NCBI GenBank assembly: GCA_014379665.1
Contig: JACMLK010000157.1
Span: 1 to 6,881, forward strand
Source of the DNA: Saprospiraceae bacterium
GTDB lineage: Bacteria > Bacteroidota > Bacteroidia > Chitinophagales > Saprospiraceae
DNA length: 6,881 nucleotides
Direction: 5' to 3'
Shown here: positions 1 to 6,881 of the stretch, one piece after another
How positions within the stretch are numbered: position 1 is the stretch's first letter
How the letters are laid out: each line of letters opens with the position of its first letter
The notes under the pieces: generated by a model
Database searches by the model: none
Told to the model about the DNA's origin: nothing
Seen by the model: the letters and a program-made list of their open reading frames with translations, nothing else
Made by a program: the position numbers and the translations under genes

Positions 1-287
1 CCACTCTTGATGAATTGGTAAAAGTGTTGGAAGATAATCCTCAAATTAATATACAGTTATCAAGTCACACAGATTGTAGAGGCACTGAGGACTATAATCA
101 GGAACTTTCTCAAAAAAGAGCTGAGTCCGTTGTCAATTACCTTATAGCCAAATCTATAAAGGCAGACAGATTAATTCCGAAAGGATATGGAGAATCACTA
201 TTAGTAGACACCTGCGAATGTGATCTATGTACAGAAAGCCAGCACCAATCTAATCGACGTACTACTTTTAAAATTATTAAAAGATAG
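1..287 (+). CDS. OmpA-family C-terminal domain protein (3' end only)
   Basis: The reading frame is open from base 3 through the left edge and ends at a TAG at 285-287, leaving 94 visible residues. These match the second half of an OmpA-like domain, which binds peptidoglycan non-covalently and tethers outer-membrane proteins to the wall. Visible hallmarks are the SSHTDCRG motif with the conserved Asp (residue 24 of the fragment), the helix ELSQKRAESVVNYL, a KGYGES turn, and the closing NRRTTFKI with the ligand-binding Arg (residues 85-86). A cysteine-containing insertion (DTCECDLCTESQHQ) precedes NRR; insertions here are common in Bacteroidota OmpA proteins. A TTG at 15 falls inside the domain and is not a believable start. 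The N-terminal part, possibly a beta-barrel, TPR/WD40-like repeats or a lipoprotein signal, is off the window, so the full protein type cannot be named. Confidence 0.93.
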   Translation, partial: TLDELVKVLEDNPQINIQLSSHTDCRGTEDYNQELSQKRAESVVNYLIAKSIKADRLIPKGYGESLLVDTCECDLCTESQHQSNRRTTFKIIKR

Positions 288-296
288 TATGTAATA

Positions 297-350
297 GAGC
301 GATGAGGCAGGATTCAGTCATGATATTGTAAATTTCATTGCTCAGTTTTT
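297..350 (+). terminator. Candidate intrinsic terminator of the OmpA-family gene
   Basis: GAGCGATGA at 297-305 pairs with TCATTGCTC at 335-343, giving a nine-pair stem with one G-U wobble. The loop is long (29 nt). The stem is followed by AG and five T at 346-350. It starts 10 bases after the OmpA-family stop codon, the right place for transcription to end before the convergent gene. The long loop and short T-run make it a modest candidate. On the other strand the same hairpin has no T-run, so it is probably not a terminator for the minus-strand gene. Confidence 0.4.
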
Positions 351-384
351 GGTTTCATTTGAACAATGTATGCTGAAATGACGG

Positions 385-3300
385 CTAAATTTTGATAAAT
401 TTTGAACTAAAGGAACCATGTTCATGGATTGATTCCAGAAAGTATAACCCGGCAGGCAAATATCTGATATCCAGTGAATACTTACCTGATGTCCTTAATG
501 GTAAAGGTACTTGGATTGGGGAACCGAATGAAGGGATTAAAATTAATTTTGAAAGGTTGATTTCCGATTCAATTTGCAAAAAATCATACACAGGATTTGG
601 GAATATTTTAATAGGTTTTGCAAAAATATTTTCAGTTTCACTTATATTTTCAATGTTATAGAAATCTATAATATCACAACCCAGGCCATCTGTAACCGTA
701 ACTGAATATATTCCCTGACTCAATCCTCTAATACAAAGTGTGTCAACCACACCGGTAGTCCAGGAAATTTGATATGGTAAAATCCCGCCTTGAGGTAAAA
801 TACATATTTTCCCTGATGATTTATTGTCTACATCGTGTGTGATTTCACTTTCAATGGTCAGGTCAGATTCAGATGTAATAAATATATTTTCTGCATGAAT
901 GGAGCATAGTTTGCTGTCCGTTATTGTAGCACTGTATACACCATTTGGAAGATTTTGTATCGTTTGACCTGAATATTGTCCGTCATTCCACGACACATCT
1001 ATCGGTTTGCTTCCCCCGGTTATGTGAATAGAAATGAAGCCTGACGAATCCTGCCTGCAATCATTTGATGAGACCTCATCTACAGTATAAAAATAGGCTT
1101 CTTTTTCTTCCAACCTGATGATTTCTGAATTCCCTGTACAACCTTGATTGTCCGTAATCGTCACTTGATAATCACCTGCCGGCAAATTCGAAATAATGTC
1201 TGTTGCTTCAGGTTTAATGTACTGGATACCATTACTCCAATTAAAATCATAGGGAGATTTCCCATTTAGTACTTGAGCCGAAATTGATGCAACGGCATCA
1301 TTATAACAAGCATTTTCGGACAAAATAGAGAGGTCAATGTTGATGTTATCATTGATATAAGGAAGATATATGTTTGGTATACTTGATTTGCATCCCATTT
1401 GATCATATGCGGTGACACTATAATTGCCAGAAATCAGATGATCAAAAAAAATATTGGAAAGATCAGTATGATTCCATACATAGTTGTATCCGGGTGTACC
1501 TCCTGTACTATTCAAACCAATATAACCATCCTGTCCAAGGATACATTTTGACGGTTTAATGCTATCCACAAAGATTTCAAAAAGCGCAGGTTGACTTATA
1601 GTTACCGGAGATATAGTATTTAGACACCCATTGGAGTCGGTGACACTTACGGTGTATTCTCCGGCTTTCAAATCAAAGATGTCATCAGTGAACGAAAAAT
1701 TATTCCAGAAGTACGTGTAAGGGGTAGTACCTCCAATAACTTTTATTTTGATTGATCCATTTGTTTCTCCGAAACATCTTACATTTTCACTGCTTATCAC
1801 TTGTATATTTATTGAATCGGGCTGAGTCAATATAGTTGACAGCTTCTTTTCACACCCTAAATTATCTGTAATGGTAGCCCGGTACGTTCCGGCATACAGA
1901 TTTGAGATCGTTGCTGTAGTTTCATTATTATCCCAAAGATAAGTATATGGCGGTGTACCATTAATGGTAATTAATTCGATAAATCCGTTGTTTTGTCCAA
2001 AACAATTCGGATTTCTTTTGGTCTTTACATCTGTTAATATTGCAGGTCTTGCCAATAATTCAAAACCAGAAATAAATACCATGCAATTATTAGAATCTGT
2101 TATGGTCACTGAATAGATTCCTTCCGGAATATCGGTGAGATTTTTGGTTGTATGTCCATTTGACCAAATGTAAAGGTATGGTTCCAGTCCGGTAGTGTGC
2201 TCTATAAAAATATTACCATCAGACATACCAAGACAGGAAGGTTTATCACTTCCGGTCACAAAAGCATTTAAATTATTATTTGTATTTATCTGAATAAAAT
2301 CTGTTTTTACCATGCACCCATCAGTATCTGTGATAAAGGCATAGTATATTCCGGCCCCAAGTCCCGTGATCACAGACCCATTTTCTGTAGTATTCCATTC
2401 CACATTATAAGGTGGATTTCCACCTGAAATACTTAACGAAATCAAACCATCATTCGAACCGATGCAGGATACGTTTTGTTTATTGATCGTATACAAAATT
2501 GGATTTGATTCAGCCAAATCATCATCTTTTCCGTTACAATTTTCATCGATACTATTACATCTGATCTCATTGGCATTAGGATGAATGAATGAATTATTAT
2601 CATCACAATCTCCACCGATTCTACTGAATCCGGAAGGCAAATATGATGAACAGATTTCAATAAAATTACTTTCTGTCCCATACCCATCCAAATCATGATC
2701 TGCATAATAAGTAGACAAACCTGAACTCAAAATGGAATTATAAAATTCAATCTGATCGAGCGCCATGTCAGCTAAAGACCCATCACCGGATATTCCGGTA
2801 AATCTGAATATTGCTGTTAGTTGATCATACTCTGACAAAGAGAGCGTTACTCTTTTCCACCGGTCTTCCTGACTCCCGGTAATTTTTATCAGTTCCGACC
2901 AGTGATTACCTGCATCTGTACTAATTTCTAATTTAAGGCTTGCAATATCTGCCCCAAAAAAATGATAATAAAAAGACATATCGCAACCTGATAAATTACT
3001 TTTTACTTCAATACATTTAGATTGAAGGATCACAGGATTATTTATTCCACAAAGAAGGGGGTTGTTTTCAATATAAATGTATTTTCCGGGGCCATTAATA
3101 TCTCCTGAAGGTCCGGTATTCTCTGTGTCGGTTTTTCCCTGCCAAACTATCCAATCCTGATTACCATCATTATCAACATTGGTCCAGACAGATGATGTCA
3201 AGGGACAACTAATGCCGCAGCCTTCAATACATGATGACAAATCATCAAAATTTTCAAAGATGGTATTTTCTTCGCAGGTTGTTGTGAAACTAAGGTTACA

Positions 3301-4362
3301 ACTCAACTCAGACACGGTTGTTCCACAAATGGCATGCAGGGAGATTTCATATGTGGTATTGGGAAGAAGGTTATTTACAGTAAAATCACCTTCATGGCAA
3401 TTTACAAATATTTCTCTGGGTAGTTGTCCGGGTTCAGTGATCACTATTTTGATCGTATTGCATCCTGAAAATGAATCCCAATCTAGCGTCACATTATTTT
3501 TTCCAATTTCAGAAATGGTGAAATTTTCAGGAACAGTACATTTTTCTCTGTTGAAGTTTATGTGGAAATATTTAAGTTTGCCCACATCCTTTAATGCCCT
3601 GTCAAAAAATATGAGTTTCCATTCACCCATCACATTTGTATTAGTACCTAAGTCAGCCATATTCTCATCGGGTTTAAATGAACCAATGTAGGGTGGTCTG
3701 TTGTCTTTTAAAATGGCGCAGGCATTTTGATTAAAAGAAGTTACAGAAATACAGGTCTGATCAGAAATATCACCAAAATCATCTGTTATTATTCCATTAT
3801 GATTTGAAAGTATAGCCTGATGGCCTGAAGGTGTTTGGAGCATTATTTTAAGATCTGCCGGCCAGTCATGTTCCAGAATCATATCTACGGACTCAATAAA
3901 AACATCCTGACCTAATATACCTGATTCATCAACTGCTATAAGAAAAATCTCGGTTCCGTTATCTTTAATTGGGAGATTGATCTGGCAATCAGTCGGATTT
4001 GTTAGTACTGTAGAAAATAAAAAAGGTCCGTTCCAGTCACTTTTTCTGTCAGCAGTACAAATGGTTCTGATATATAATTCATAAGCTGTGGACGGCACCA
4101 ATTGATTAAATGTATATTCTTTGGTCAATATTAACGGACTGGTTGAAATTCCTGTTTTAGGAGCACCTCTCAGCACAAGCTCGATTTCCCATCCTAAGTG
4201 GGCATCATTTGTATCTGACCATTTAATTTTTATTGAAGAAGTAGTCTTTTCTGAAAAAGAAATTGAAAAAGGTTTATTACATACCTGTGAAGTAACAATG
4301 GTAAAATTTGTTAAAAATAAGGTAAAAATACCTATTAAAATACATCGGTTTGTTATGTCCAA
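385..4362 (-). CDS. Large T9SS-secreted surface protein with FN3, P, MAM-like, MopE-type and SprB-repeat domains
   Basis: This 1325-residue protein is probably exported by the Sec pathway and then by the type IX system to the cell surface or medium, acting as an adhesin or binding protein. Domains in order: signal peptide (about 1-25), FN3 (28-118), P/Homo B domain (125-272), FN3 (274-362), MAM-like beta-sandwich (366-542), MopE-type Asp/Cys motif (552-617), eight SprB-type repeats (622-1238), and a T9SS type A sorting domain (about 1250-1325). No catalytic motif is visible. The start is a TTG at 4362-4360: the next in-frame stop upstream is only four codons away, and no ATG lies before the signal peptide. 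There is no Shine-Dalgarno sequence, as is usual in this phylum. It stands alone, convergent with the OmpA-family gene and divergent from gyrA. The SprB repeats recall the gliding adhesin SprB, but this protein is far smaller and a gliding role is not shown. Confidence 0.93.
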   Translation of the reverse strand: MDITNRCILIGIFTLFLTNFTIVTSQVCNKPFSISFSEKTTSSIKIKWSDTNDAHLGWEIELVLRGAPKTGISTSPLILTKEYTFNQLVPSTAYELYIRTICTADRKSDWNGPFLFSTVLTNPTDCQINLPIKDNGTEIFLIAVDESGILGQDVFIESVDMILEHDWPADLKIMLQTPSGHQAILSNHNGIITDDFGDISDQTCISVTSFNQNACAILKDNRPPYIGSFKPDENMADLGTNTNVMGEWKLIFFDRALKDVGKLKYFHINFNREKCTVPENFTISEIGKNNVTLDWDSFSGCNTIKIVITEPGQLPREIFVNCHEGDFTVNNLLPNTTYEISLHAICGTTVSELSCNLSFTTTCEENTIFENFDDLSSCIEGCGISCPLTSSVWTNVDNDGNQDWIVWQGKTDTENTGPSGDINGPGKYIYIENNPLLCGINNPVILQSKCIEVKSNLSGCDMSFYYHFFGADIASLKLEISTDAGNHWSELIKITGSQEDRWKRVTLSLSEYDQLTAIFRFTGISGDGSLADMALDQIEFYNSILSSGLSTYYADHDLDGYGTESNFIEICSSYLPSGFSRIGGDCDDNNSFIHPNANEIRCNSIDENCNGKDDDLAESNPILYTINKQNVSCIGSNDGLISLSISGGNPPYNVEWNTTENGSVITGLGAGIYYAFITDTDGCMVKTDFIQINTNNNLNAFVTGSDKPSCLGMSDGNIFIEHTTGLEPYLYIWSNGHTTKNLTDIPEGIYSVTITDSNNCMVFISGFELLARPAILTDVKTKRNPNCFGQNNGFIELITINGTPPYTYLWDNNETTATISNLYAGTYRATITDNLGCEKKLSTILTQPDSINIQVISSENVRCFGETNGSIKIKVIGGTTPYTYFWNNFSFTDDIFDLKAGEYTVSVTDSNGCLNTISPVTISQPALFEIFVDSIKPSKCILGQDGYIGLNSTGGTPGYNYVWNHTDLSNIFFDHLISGNYSVTAYDQMGCKSSIPNIYLPYINDNINIDLSILSENACYNDAVASISAQVLNGKSPYDFNWSNGIQYIKPEATDIISNLPAGDYQVTITDNQGCTGNSEIIRLEEKEAYFYTVDEVSSNDCRQDSSGFISIHITGGSKPIDVSWNDGQYSGQTIQNLPNGVYSATITDSKLCSIHAENIFITSESDLTIESEITHDVDNKSSGKICILPQGGILPYQISWTTGVVDTLCIRGLSQGIYSVTVTDGLGCDIIDFYNIENISETENIFAKPIKIFPNPVYDFLQIESEINLSKLILIPSFGSPIQVPLPLRTSGKYSLDIRYLPAGLYFLESIHEHGSFSSKFIKI
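388..615 (-). other. T9SS type A C-terminal sorting domain (residues about 1250-1325)
   Basis: The C-terminus begins with KIFPNPVYDFLQIE, has a middle LILIPSFGSPIQ strand and ends in YLPAGLYFLE and SSKFIKI. This matches the YPNP...G.Y.l...kf.k pattern of the Por secretion type A domain, which directs cargo through the outer-membrane T9SS translocon and is then usually cleaved. It is the main evidence for both the phylum and the surface location. Confidence 0.9.
649..2499 (-). repeat. Eight tandem SprB-type repeats (residues about 622-1238)
   Basis: Each unit of about 77 residues starts with a Cys plus a small polar turn and N/D-G. It then has a GG-x-PPYxYxW strand and ends in L-x-x-G-x-Y-x-V-T-I-T-D-x-x-G-C. 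First cysteines are at 633, 710, 787, 863, 940, 1019 and 1102; second cysteines are at 683, 760, 837, 913, 991, 1075, 1153 and 1229. The pair spacing is exactly 50 in units 1-4, 51 in units 5 and 7, and 56 in unit 6. Unit 8 lacks its first Cys. The units are clearly diverged at residue level, so this is an old duplication. SprB repeats occur in cell-surface adhesins, including the Flavobacterium gliding adhesin. Confidence 0.88.
2512..2709 (-). other. MopE-type metal-binding motif (residues about 552-617)
   Basis: YYADHDLDGYG carries an EF-hand-like DxDxDG loop (Asp555, Asp557, Asp559, Gly560). It is followed by GGDCDDNN (Asp585, Cys586, Asp587, Asp588), HPNANEIRCN and IDENCNG (Cys602, Cys609), ending in a DDD triplet. 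This is the pattern of the putative metal-binding repeat first named for the copper-binding protein MopE, and it is frequent in Bacteroidota and Myxococcota secreted proteins. Calcium binding through the Asp loop is at least as likely as copper. Only one copy is present, acting as a hinge between the MAM-like domain and the SprB repeats. Confidence 0.8.
2737..3267 (-). other. MAM-like beta-sandwich domain (residues about 366-542)
   Basis: The segment starts with a FENFDDLSSC strand. It then has a DWIVWQGKTDTENTGPSGD stretch (403-421), GKYIYIE (426-432), a Cys-flanked SFYYHFFG strand (463-470), LKLEISTDAG (477-485), and ends in LADMALDQIEFYN. The W..G.T...TGP.GD...G.Y.Y.E pattern and the YH-F-G strand are those of MAM domains (meprin/A5/PTPmu), which act in extracellular adhesion. 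The assignment comes from reading motifs, not from a profile search; a generic concanavalin-like fold is the alternative. Confidence 0.65.
3547..3990 (-). other. P/Homo B domain (residues about 125-272) within the surface protein
   Basis: The segment shows the pattern of the proprotein convertase P domain. The first part has VDMILEHDWPADLKIMLQTPSG, here read as residues about 159-180, followed by an acidic loop. It closes with MGEWKLIFFDRALKDVGKLKYFHINF-like strands (about 245-270), with the hallmark G-W-L-D-D-G spacing. In proteases this jelly-roll follows and stabilises a subtilisin domain; here FN3 domains flank it and no subtilase Asp/His/Ser motif is present. In Bacteroidota such domains are also used as stand-alone modules in secreted proteins. 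Confidence 0.75.
4288..4362 (-). other. Signal peptide of the large surface protein
   Basis: The first 25 residues run from a short polar start with one Arg (residue 6) into a hydrophobic stretch, CILIGIFTLFLTNFTIV, ending in TS before Gln26. This fits a Sec signal peptide with cleavage near residue 25. The Cys at position 28 is not in a convincing lipobox, so a lipoprotein is unlikely. The exact cleavage site is inferred. Confidence 0.75.
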
Positions 4363-4378
4363 ATTATCGAATTAAATT

Positions 4379-4386
4379 CAAAATTA
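4379..4386 (-). promoter_or_regulatory. Weak candidate -7 element for the large surface protein gene
   Basis: Read on the minus strand, TAATTTTG fits the Bacteroidota TAnnTTTG element. It would put transcription about 10 bases before the TTG start, a very short leader. No convincing TTG -33 element lies at the usual distance upstream; the spacer holds a run of eight A (T on the coding strand) at 4390-4397. In such AT-rich DNA a chance match is possible. Confidence 0.25.
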
Positions 4387-4479
4387 AGCAAAAAAAATCA
4401 GTAACAGAAAAACTCAATATAAATAATAATTAGTCTCAAATTAGGTTGTCATATATTATCATTTTTACGATATTTTTTG

Positions 4480-4487
4480 TATTTTTG
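4480..4487 (+). promoter_or_regulatory. Candidate -7 promoter element of gyrA
   Basis: TATTTTTG, followed by CAC, is an exact match to the Bacteroidota sigma factor element TAnnTTTG. It lies 36 bases before the gyrA ATG, predicting a leader of about 30 nt. A near-copy (TATTTTTTG at 4471-4479) lies directly upstream. I see no good TTG -33 box at the usual spacing, so the match rests on the -7 element and its position. Confidence 0.5.
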
Positions 4488-4523
4488 CACATTCTTTTGA
4501 AAACTAAAATATTGAATACGTAA

Positions 4524-6881
4524 ATGGCTAATGATCAGCGGATTATCCCGATAAATATAGAGGACGAAATGAAATCATCTTACATAGATTATTCTATGTC
4601 GGTGATCGTTTCAAGGGCATTGCCTGATGTAAGGGACGGATTAAAACCCGTACATAGAAGAGTGCTTTTTGGCATGTCTGATTTGGGGTTGGCATATGGT
4701 AGATCACACAAAAAATCTGCAAGAATTGTAGGAGAAGTATTAGGTAAATATCATCCACATGGTGACACTTCAGTATATGATGCCATGGTGCGAATGGCAC
4801 AGGATTGGTCATTAAGATATCCTTTGGTAGACGGACAGGGCAATTTTGGTTCGATGGATGGAGATAGTCCAGCGGCGATGAGATATACAGAAGCCAGATT
4901 GGCCAGGATAAGTGATGAAATACTAGCTGATATTAATAAAAATACGGTAGATTTCAAACTTAACTTTGATGATTCCCTCGAAGAACCATCTGTCTTGCCT
5001 GCACGAATCCCAAATCTGTTAATTAATGGAGCGTCAGGAATCGCTGTGGGAATGGCCACCAATATGCTGCCGCATAATCTTTCTGAAGTGATAGCAGGAA
5101 CAAAAGCTGCCATTGACAATCCTGATATTACTATTGATGAGTTAATGGAGTTTATCAAAGCCCCTGATTTTCCAACCGGGGGTACTATTTATGGGTATGC
5201 CGGAGTTAAAGAAGGATTTCATACCGGAAGAGGCAAAGTGATTGTCAGGGGTAGAGCAACAATTGAGAATGGGGCAGGAGGAAAAGAGACGATCATTATT
5301 ACTGAAATTCCTTACCAGGTGAATAAAGCAGGCCTGGTTGCCAAAATTGCCGAGATGGTGAATGATGGCAAAATTGACGGCATTACAGATATCAGGGACG
5401 AGTCGGACAGAAAAGGTCTCAGAATCGTAGTTGAAATACGGAGAGATGCCATGGCAAGTGTAGTTTTGAGTAAATTGTATAAATATACACCGCTTCAGAC
5501 ATCCTATGGAATCAATAACATAGCACTTGTTCAAGGCAGACCTAAAGTACTCAATCTAAAAAACCTAATAGAAGAATTTATAAAGTTCCGGATTGAAGTT
5601 ATCATAAGAAGAACACAATTTGATCTTGAAAAAGCTCAGGAAAGAGCGCATATACTTGAAGGATTATTGATTGCACTTGATAACATTGATGAAGTCATCA
5701 GGATTATAAGACAATCAAAGACTGTTGATGAAGCAAAAGATGGATTGATTGCAAGTTTCAGCCTGAGTGAAATACAGGCAAAAGCTATACTTGAAATGCG
5801 TCTTCAGCGACTTGTAAGTCTGGAGATAGATAAAGTACGCGAAGAATATAATGAAATATTATCTAAAATTGAATATTACAAAAGCATACTTGCAAGTGAC
5901 CAACTCCAGAGAGAGATTATTAAGCAGGAGTTGGATGAGATAAATGAGAAATATGGAGATAAACGCAGGACTGATATCTCTTACGCCGATGATGAGATAA
6001 GTGTAGAAGACCTTATACCCAATGAAGAGGTCGTAATTACTATTTCTCATCTTGGTTATGTAAAAAGAACAAAAACAGATGAGTTCAGGCAGCAGAGCAG
6101 GGGTGGTAAGGGCTCGAGAGGCGCTAAAACCCGTACTGAAGATTTTGTAGAGCAAATGTTTATTGCCCACAACCATAATTATCTCTTGTTATTTACGGAG
6201 CAGGGTCGTTGTTTTTGGTTAAGGGCTTTTGAGATTCCTGAAGCAAGTAAAACGTCTCAAGGCAGAGTTATCCAAAATTTATTGGCTATTCCTTCAGATG
6301 ATAAAGTAAGGGCATATATTAAAATCGAAAATCTTAATGACACTGACTTTATTAATAATAATTATATCATATTTTGCACCAAACGGGGCATGGTTAAAAA
6401 GACCATTGTAGAGGCTTTCTCCCGTCCAAGGACAAATGGTATCAATGCTATTACGATCAATGAAGGGGATCAACTACTTGAAGCCAAACTGACTAATGGT
6501 ATAAATGAAATTATTATCGCTAATAAGGAAGGCAGGGCAATAAGATTTAATGAATCAAAAGTGAGGCCTATGGGAAGATCAGCTGCGGGAGTAAAATCGA
6601 TGAAACTTGGCAGTAAAAATGACGAAGTAATAGGCATGATTTCTGCAGATCCGACCAAACCTGATTATTCTGTTTTTGTTGTCTCCGAAAAAGGAAATGG
6701 TAAACGTTCACCTCTTGAAGATTACCGAATTACCAACAGAGGTGGTAAAGGGGTAAAGACGATCAATATTACAACTAAAACCGGACAGCTGGTCGCCATT
6801 AAATGGGTAAGCGAGTTTGACGACCTCATGATTACCACTGCCGATGGTATTGTCATCAGAACACCGGTATCTGCTGTAAGA
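4524..6881 (+). CDS. gyrA: DNA gyrase subunit A (3' end missing)
   Basis: GyrA is the DNA-cleaving and rejoining subunit of gyrase, which with GyrB introduces negative supercoils using ATP. The frame is intact for 786 codons and runs off the right edge; about 40-90 residues are probably missing by comparison with typical family lengths. Visible features: conserved start [17 protein letters not shown]; the quinolone-resistance region [17 protein letters not shown] (Thr82 and Asp86, equivalent to E. coli Ser83 and Asp87); the catalytic Arg120-Tyr121 in [10 protein letters not shown]; the DNA-intercalating Ile173 in SGIAVGMAT; the tower [11 protein letters not shown]; and the GyrA box QSRGGKG at 524-530, which separates GyrA from ParC. 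Beta-pinwheel blade motifs follow at about 576 (KTSQGR), 632 (FSRPRTNG), 682 ([10 protein letters not shown]) and 738 (NRGGKGVK). The ATG at 4524 gives the expected N-terminus ([16 protein letters not shown]). No Shine-Dalgarno is seen. Confidence 0.97.
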   Translation, partial: MANDQRIIPINIEDEMKSSYIDYSMSVIVSRALPDVRDGLKPVHRRVLFGMSDLGLAYGRSHKKSARIVGEVLGKYHPHGDTSVYDAMVRMAQDWSLRYPLVDGQGNFGSMDGDSPAAMRYTEARLARISDEILADINKNTVDFKLNFDDSLEEPSVLPARIPNLLINGASGIAVGMATNMLPHNLSEVIAGTKAAIDNPDITIDELMEFIKAPDFPTGGTIYGYAGVKEGFHTGRGKVIVRGRATIENGAGGKETIIITEIPYQVNKAGLVAKIAEMVNDGKIDGITDIRDESDRKGLRIVVEIRRDAMASVVLSKLYKYTPLQTSYGINNIALVQGRPKVLNLKNLIEEFIKFRIEVIIRRTQFDLEKAQERAHILEGLLIALDNIDEVIRIIRQSKTVDEAKDGLIASFSLSEIQAKAILEMRLQRLVSLEIDKVREEYNEILSKIEYYKSILASDQLQREIIKQELDEINEKYGDKRRTDISYADDEISVEDLIPNEEVVITISHLGYVKRTKTDEFRQQSRGGKGSRGAKTRTEDFVEQMFIAHNHNYLLLFTEQGRCFWLRAFEIPEASKTSQGRVIQNLLAIPSDDKVRAYIKIENLNDTDFINNNYIIFCTKRGMVKKTIVEAFSRPRTNGINAITINEGDQLLEAKLTNGINEIIIANKEGRAIRFNESKVRPMGRSAAGVKSMKLGSKNDEVIGMISADPTKPDYSVFVVSEKGNGKRSPLEDYRITNRGGKGVKTINITTKTGQLVAIKWVSEFDDLMITTADGIVIRTPVSAVR

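Noticed and set aside
392..661. An 89-codon plus-strand open frame opposite the end of the surface protein gene
   Set aside because: It lies wholly antisense to the T9SS sorting domain and final linker, which have clear family motifs on the minus strand; its own translation resembles nothing recognisable.
2442..2705. A second minus-strand frame (87 codons) inside the surface protein gene
   Set aside because: It is a shifted frame across the MopE-type motif; the main frame shows all the conserved Asp and Cys residues, so this is a shadow.
3179..3691. A 170-codon plus-strand open frame
   Set aside because: It is antisense to the second FN3, P-domain end and MAM-like region, which are well supported on the minus strand. 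The translation shows no domain pattern.
385..4362. Reading the surface protein as the gliding adhesin SprB itself
   Set aside because: SprB of Flavobacterium johnsoniae is several times larger, and the FN3, P and MAM-like modules here make a different architecture; only the repeat family is shared.
4121..4375. An 84-codon plus-strand open frame overlapping the start of the surface protein gene
   Set aside because: It is antisense to the signal peptide and first FN3 domain; no motif or initiation context supports it.
4363..4523. A small RNA or riboswitch in the divergent intergenic region
   Set aside because: The region is only 161 bases, extremely AT-rich, and I see no stable inverted repeat or known riboswitch core; promoter elements explain it adequately.
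4751..5534. Two overlapping minus-strand open frames of 135 and 130 codons
   Set aside because: Both lie opposite the most conserved part of gyrA and follow from its codon pattern; neither translation has recognisable motifs.
4524..6881. ParC (topoisomerase IV subunit A) instead of GyrA
   Set aside because: A full GyrA box (QSRGGKG) at residues 524-530 and several C-terminal pinwheel blade motifs are present, which ParC lacks or has degenerated.

Overview
The window looks like chromosomal DNA from a Bacteroidota (Bacteroidetes) bacterium. The GC content is low, there are no strong Shine-Dalgarno sequences, and a TAnnTTTG-type promoter element lies upstream of gyrA. A large surface protein ends in a type IX secretion system (T9SS) sorting domain, which is confined to this phylum. 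The mix of SprB repeats, a MopE-type metal-binding motif and a P domain is typical of environmental lineages such as Saprospiraceae or Chitinophagales. That finer placement is inference only.

Layout: (1) 1-287, plus strand, the C-terminal end of an OmpA-family peptidoglycan-anchoring domain; its start lies off the left edge. (2) 288-384, a convergent intergenic spacer with a candidate hairpin and T-run terminator for the OmpA gene. (3) 385-4362, minus strand, a 1325-residue secreted multidomain protein: signal peptide, FN3, P domain, FN3, MAM-like domain, MopE-type Asp/Cys motif, eight SprB-type repeats of about 77 residues, and a T9SS C-terminal domain. (4) 4363-4523, a very AT-rich divergent intergenic region with the gyrA promoter and a weak candidate promoter for the surface protein. 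(5) 4524-6881, plus strand, gyrA (DNA gyrase subunit A), intact through 786 codons and cut by the right edge.

The three genes do not form an operon; they are convergent and then divergent. The OmpA-like and SprB-repeat proteins both belong to the cell envelope, while gyrA is housekeeping. I see no mobile element, CRISPR array, tRNA or rRNA, and no clearly new biological system. The most unusual item is the large surface protein: its domain order, its regular cysteine-paired repeats, and a last repeat that has lost its first cysteine.
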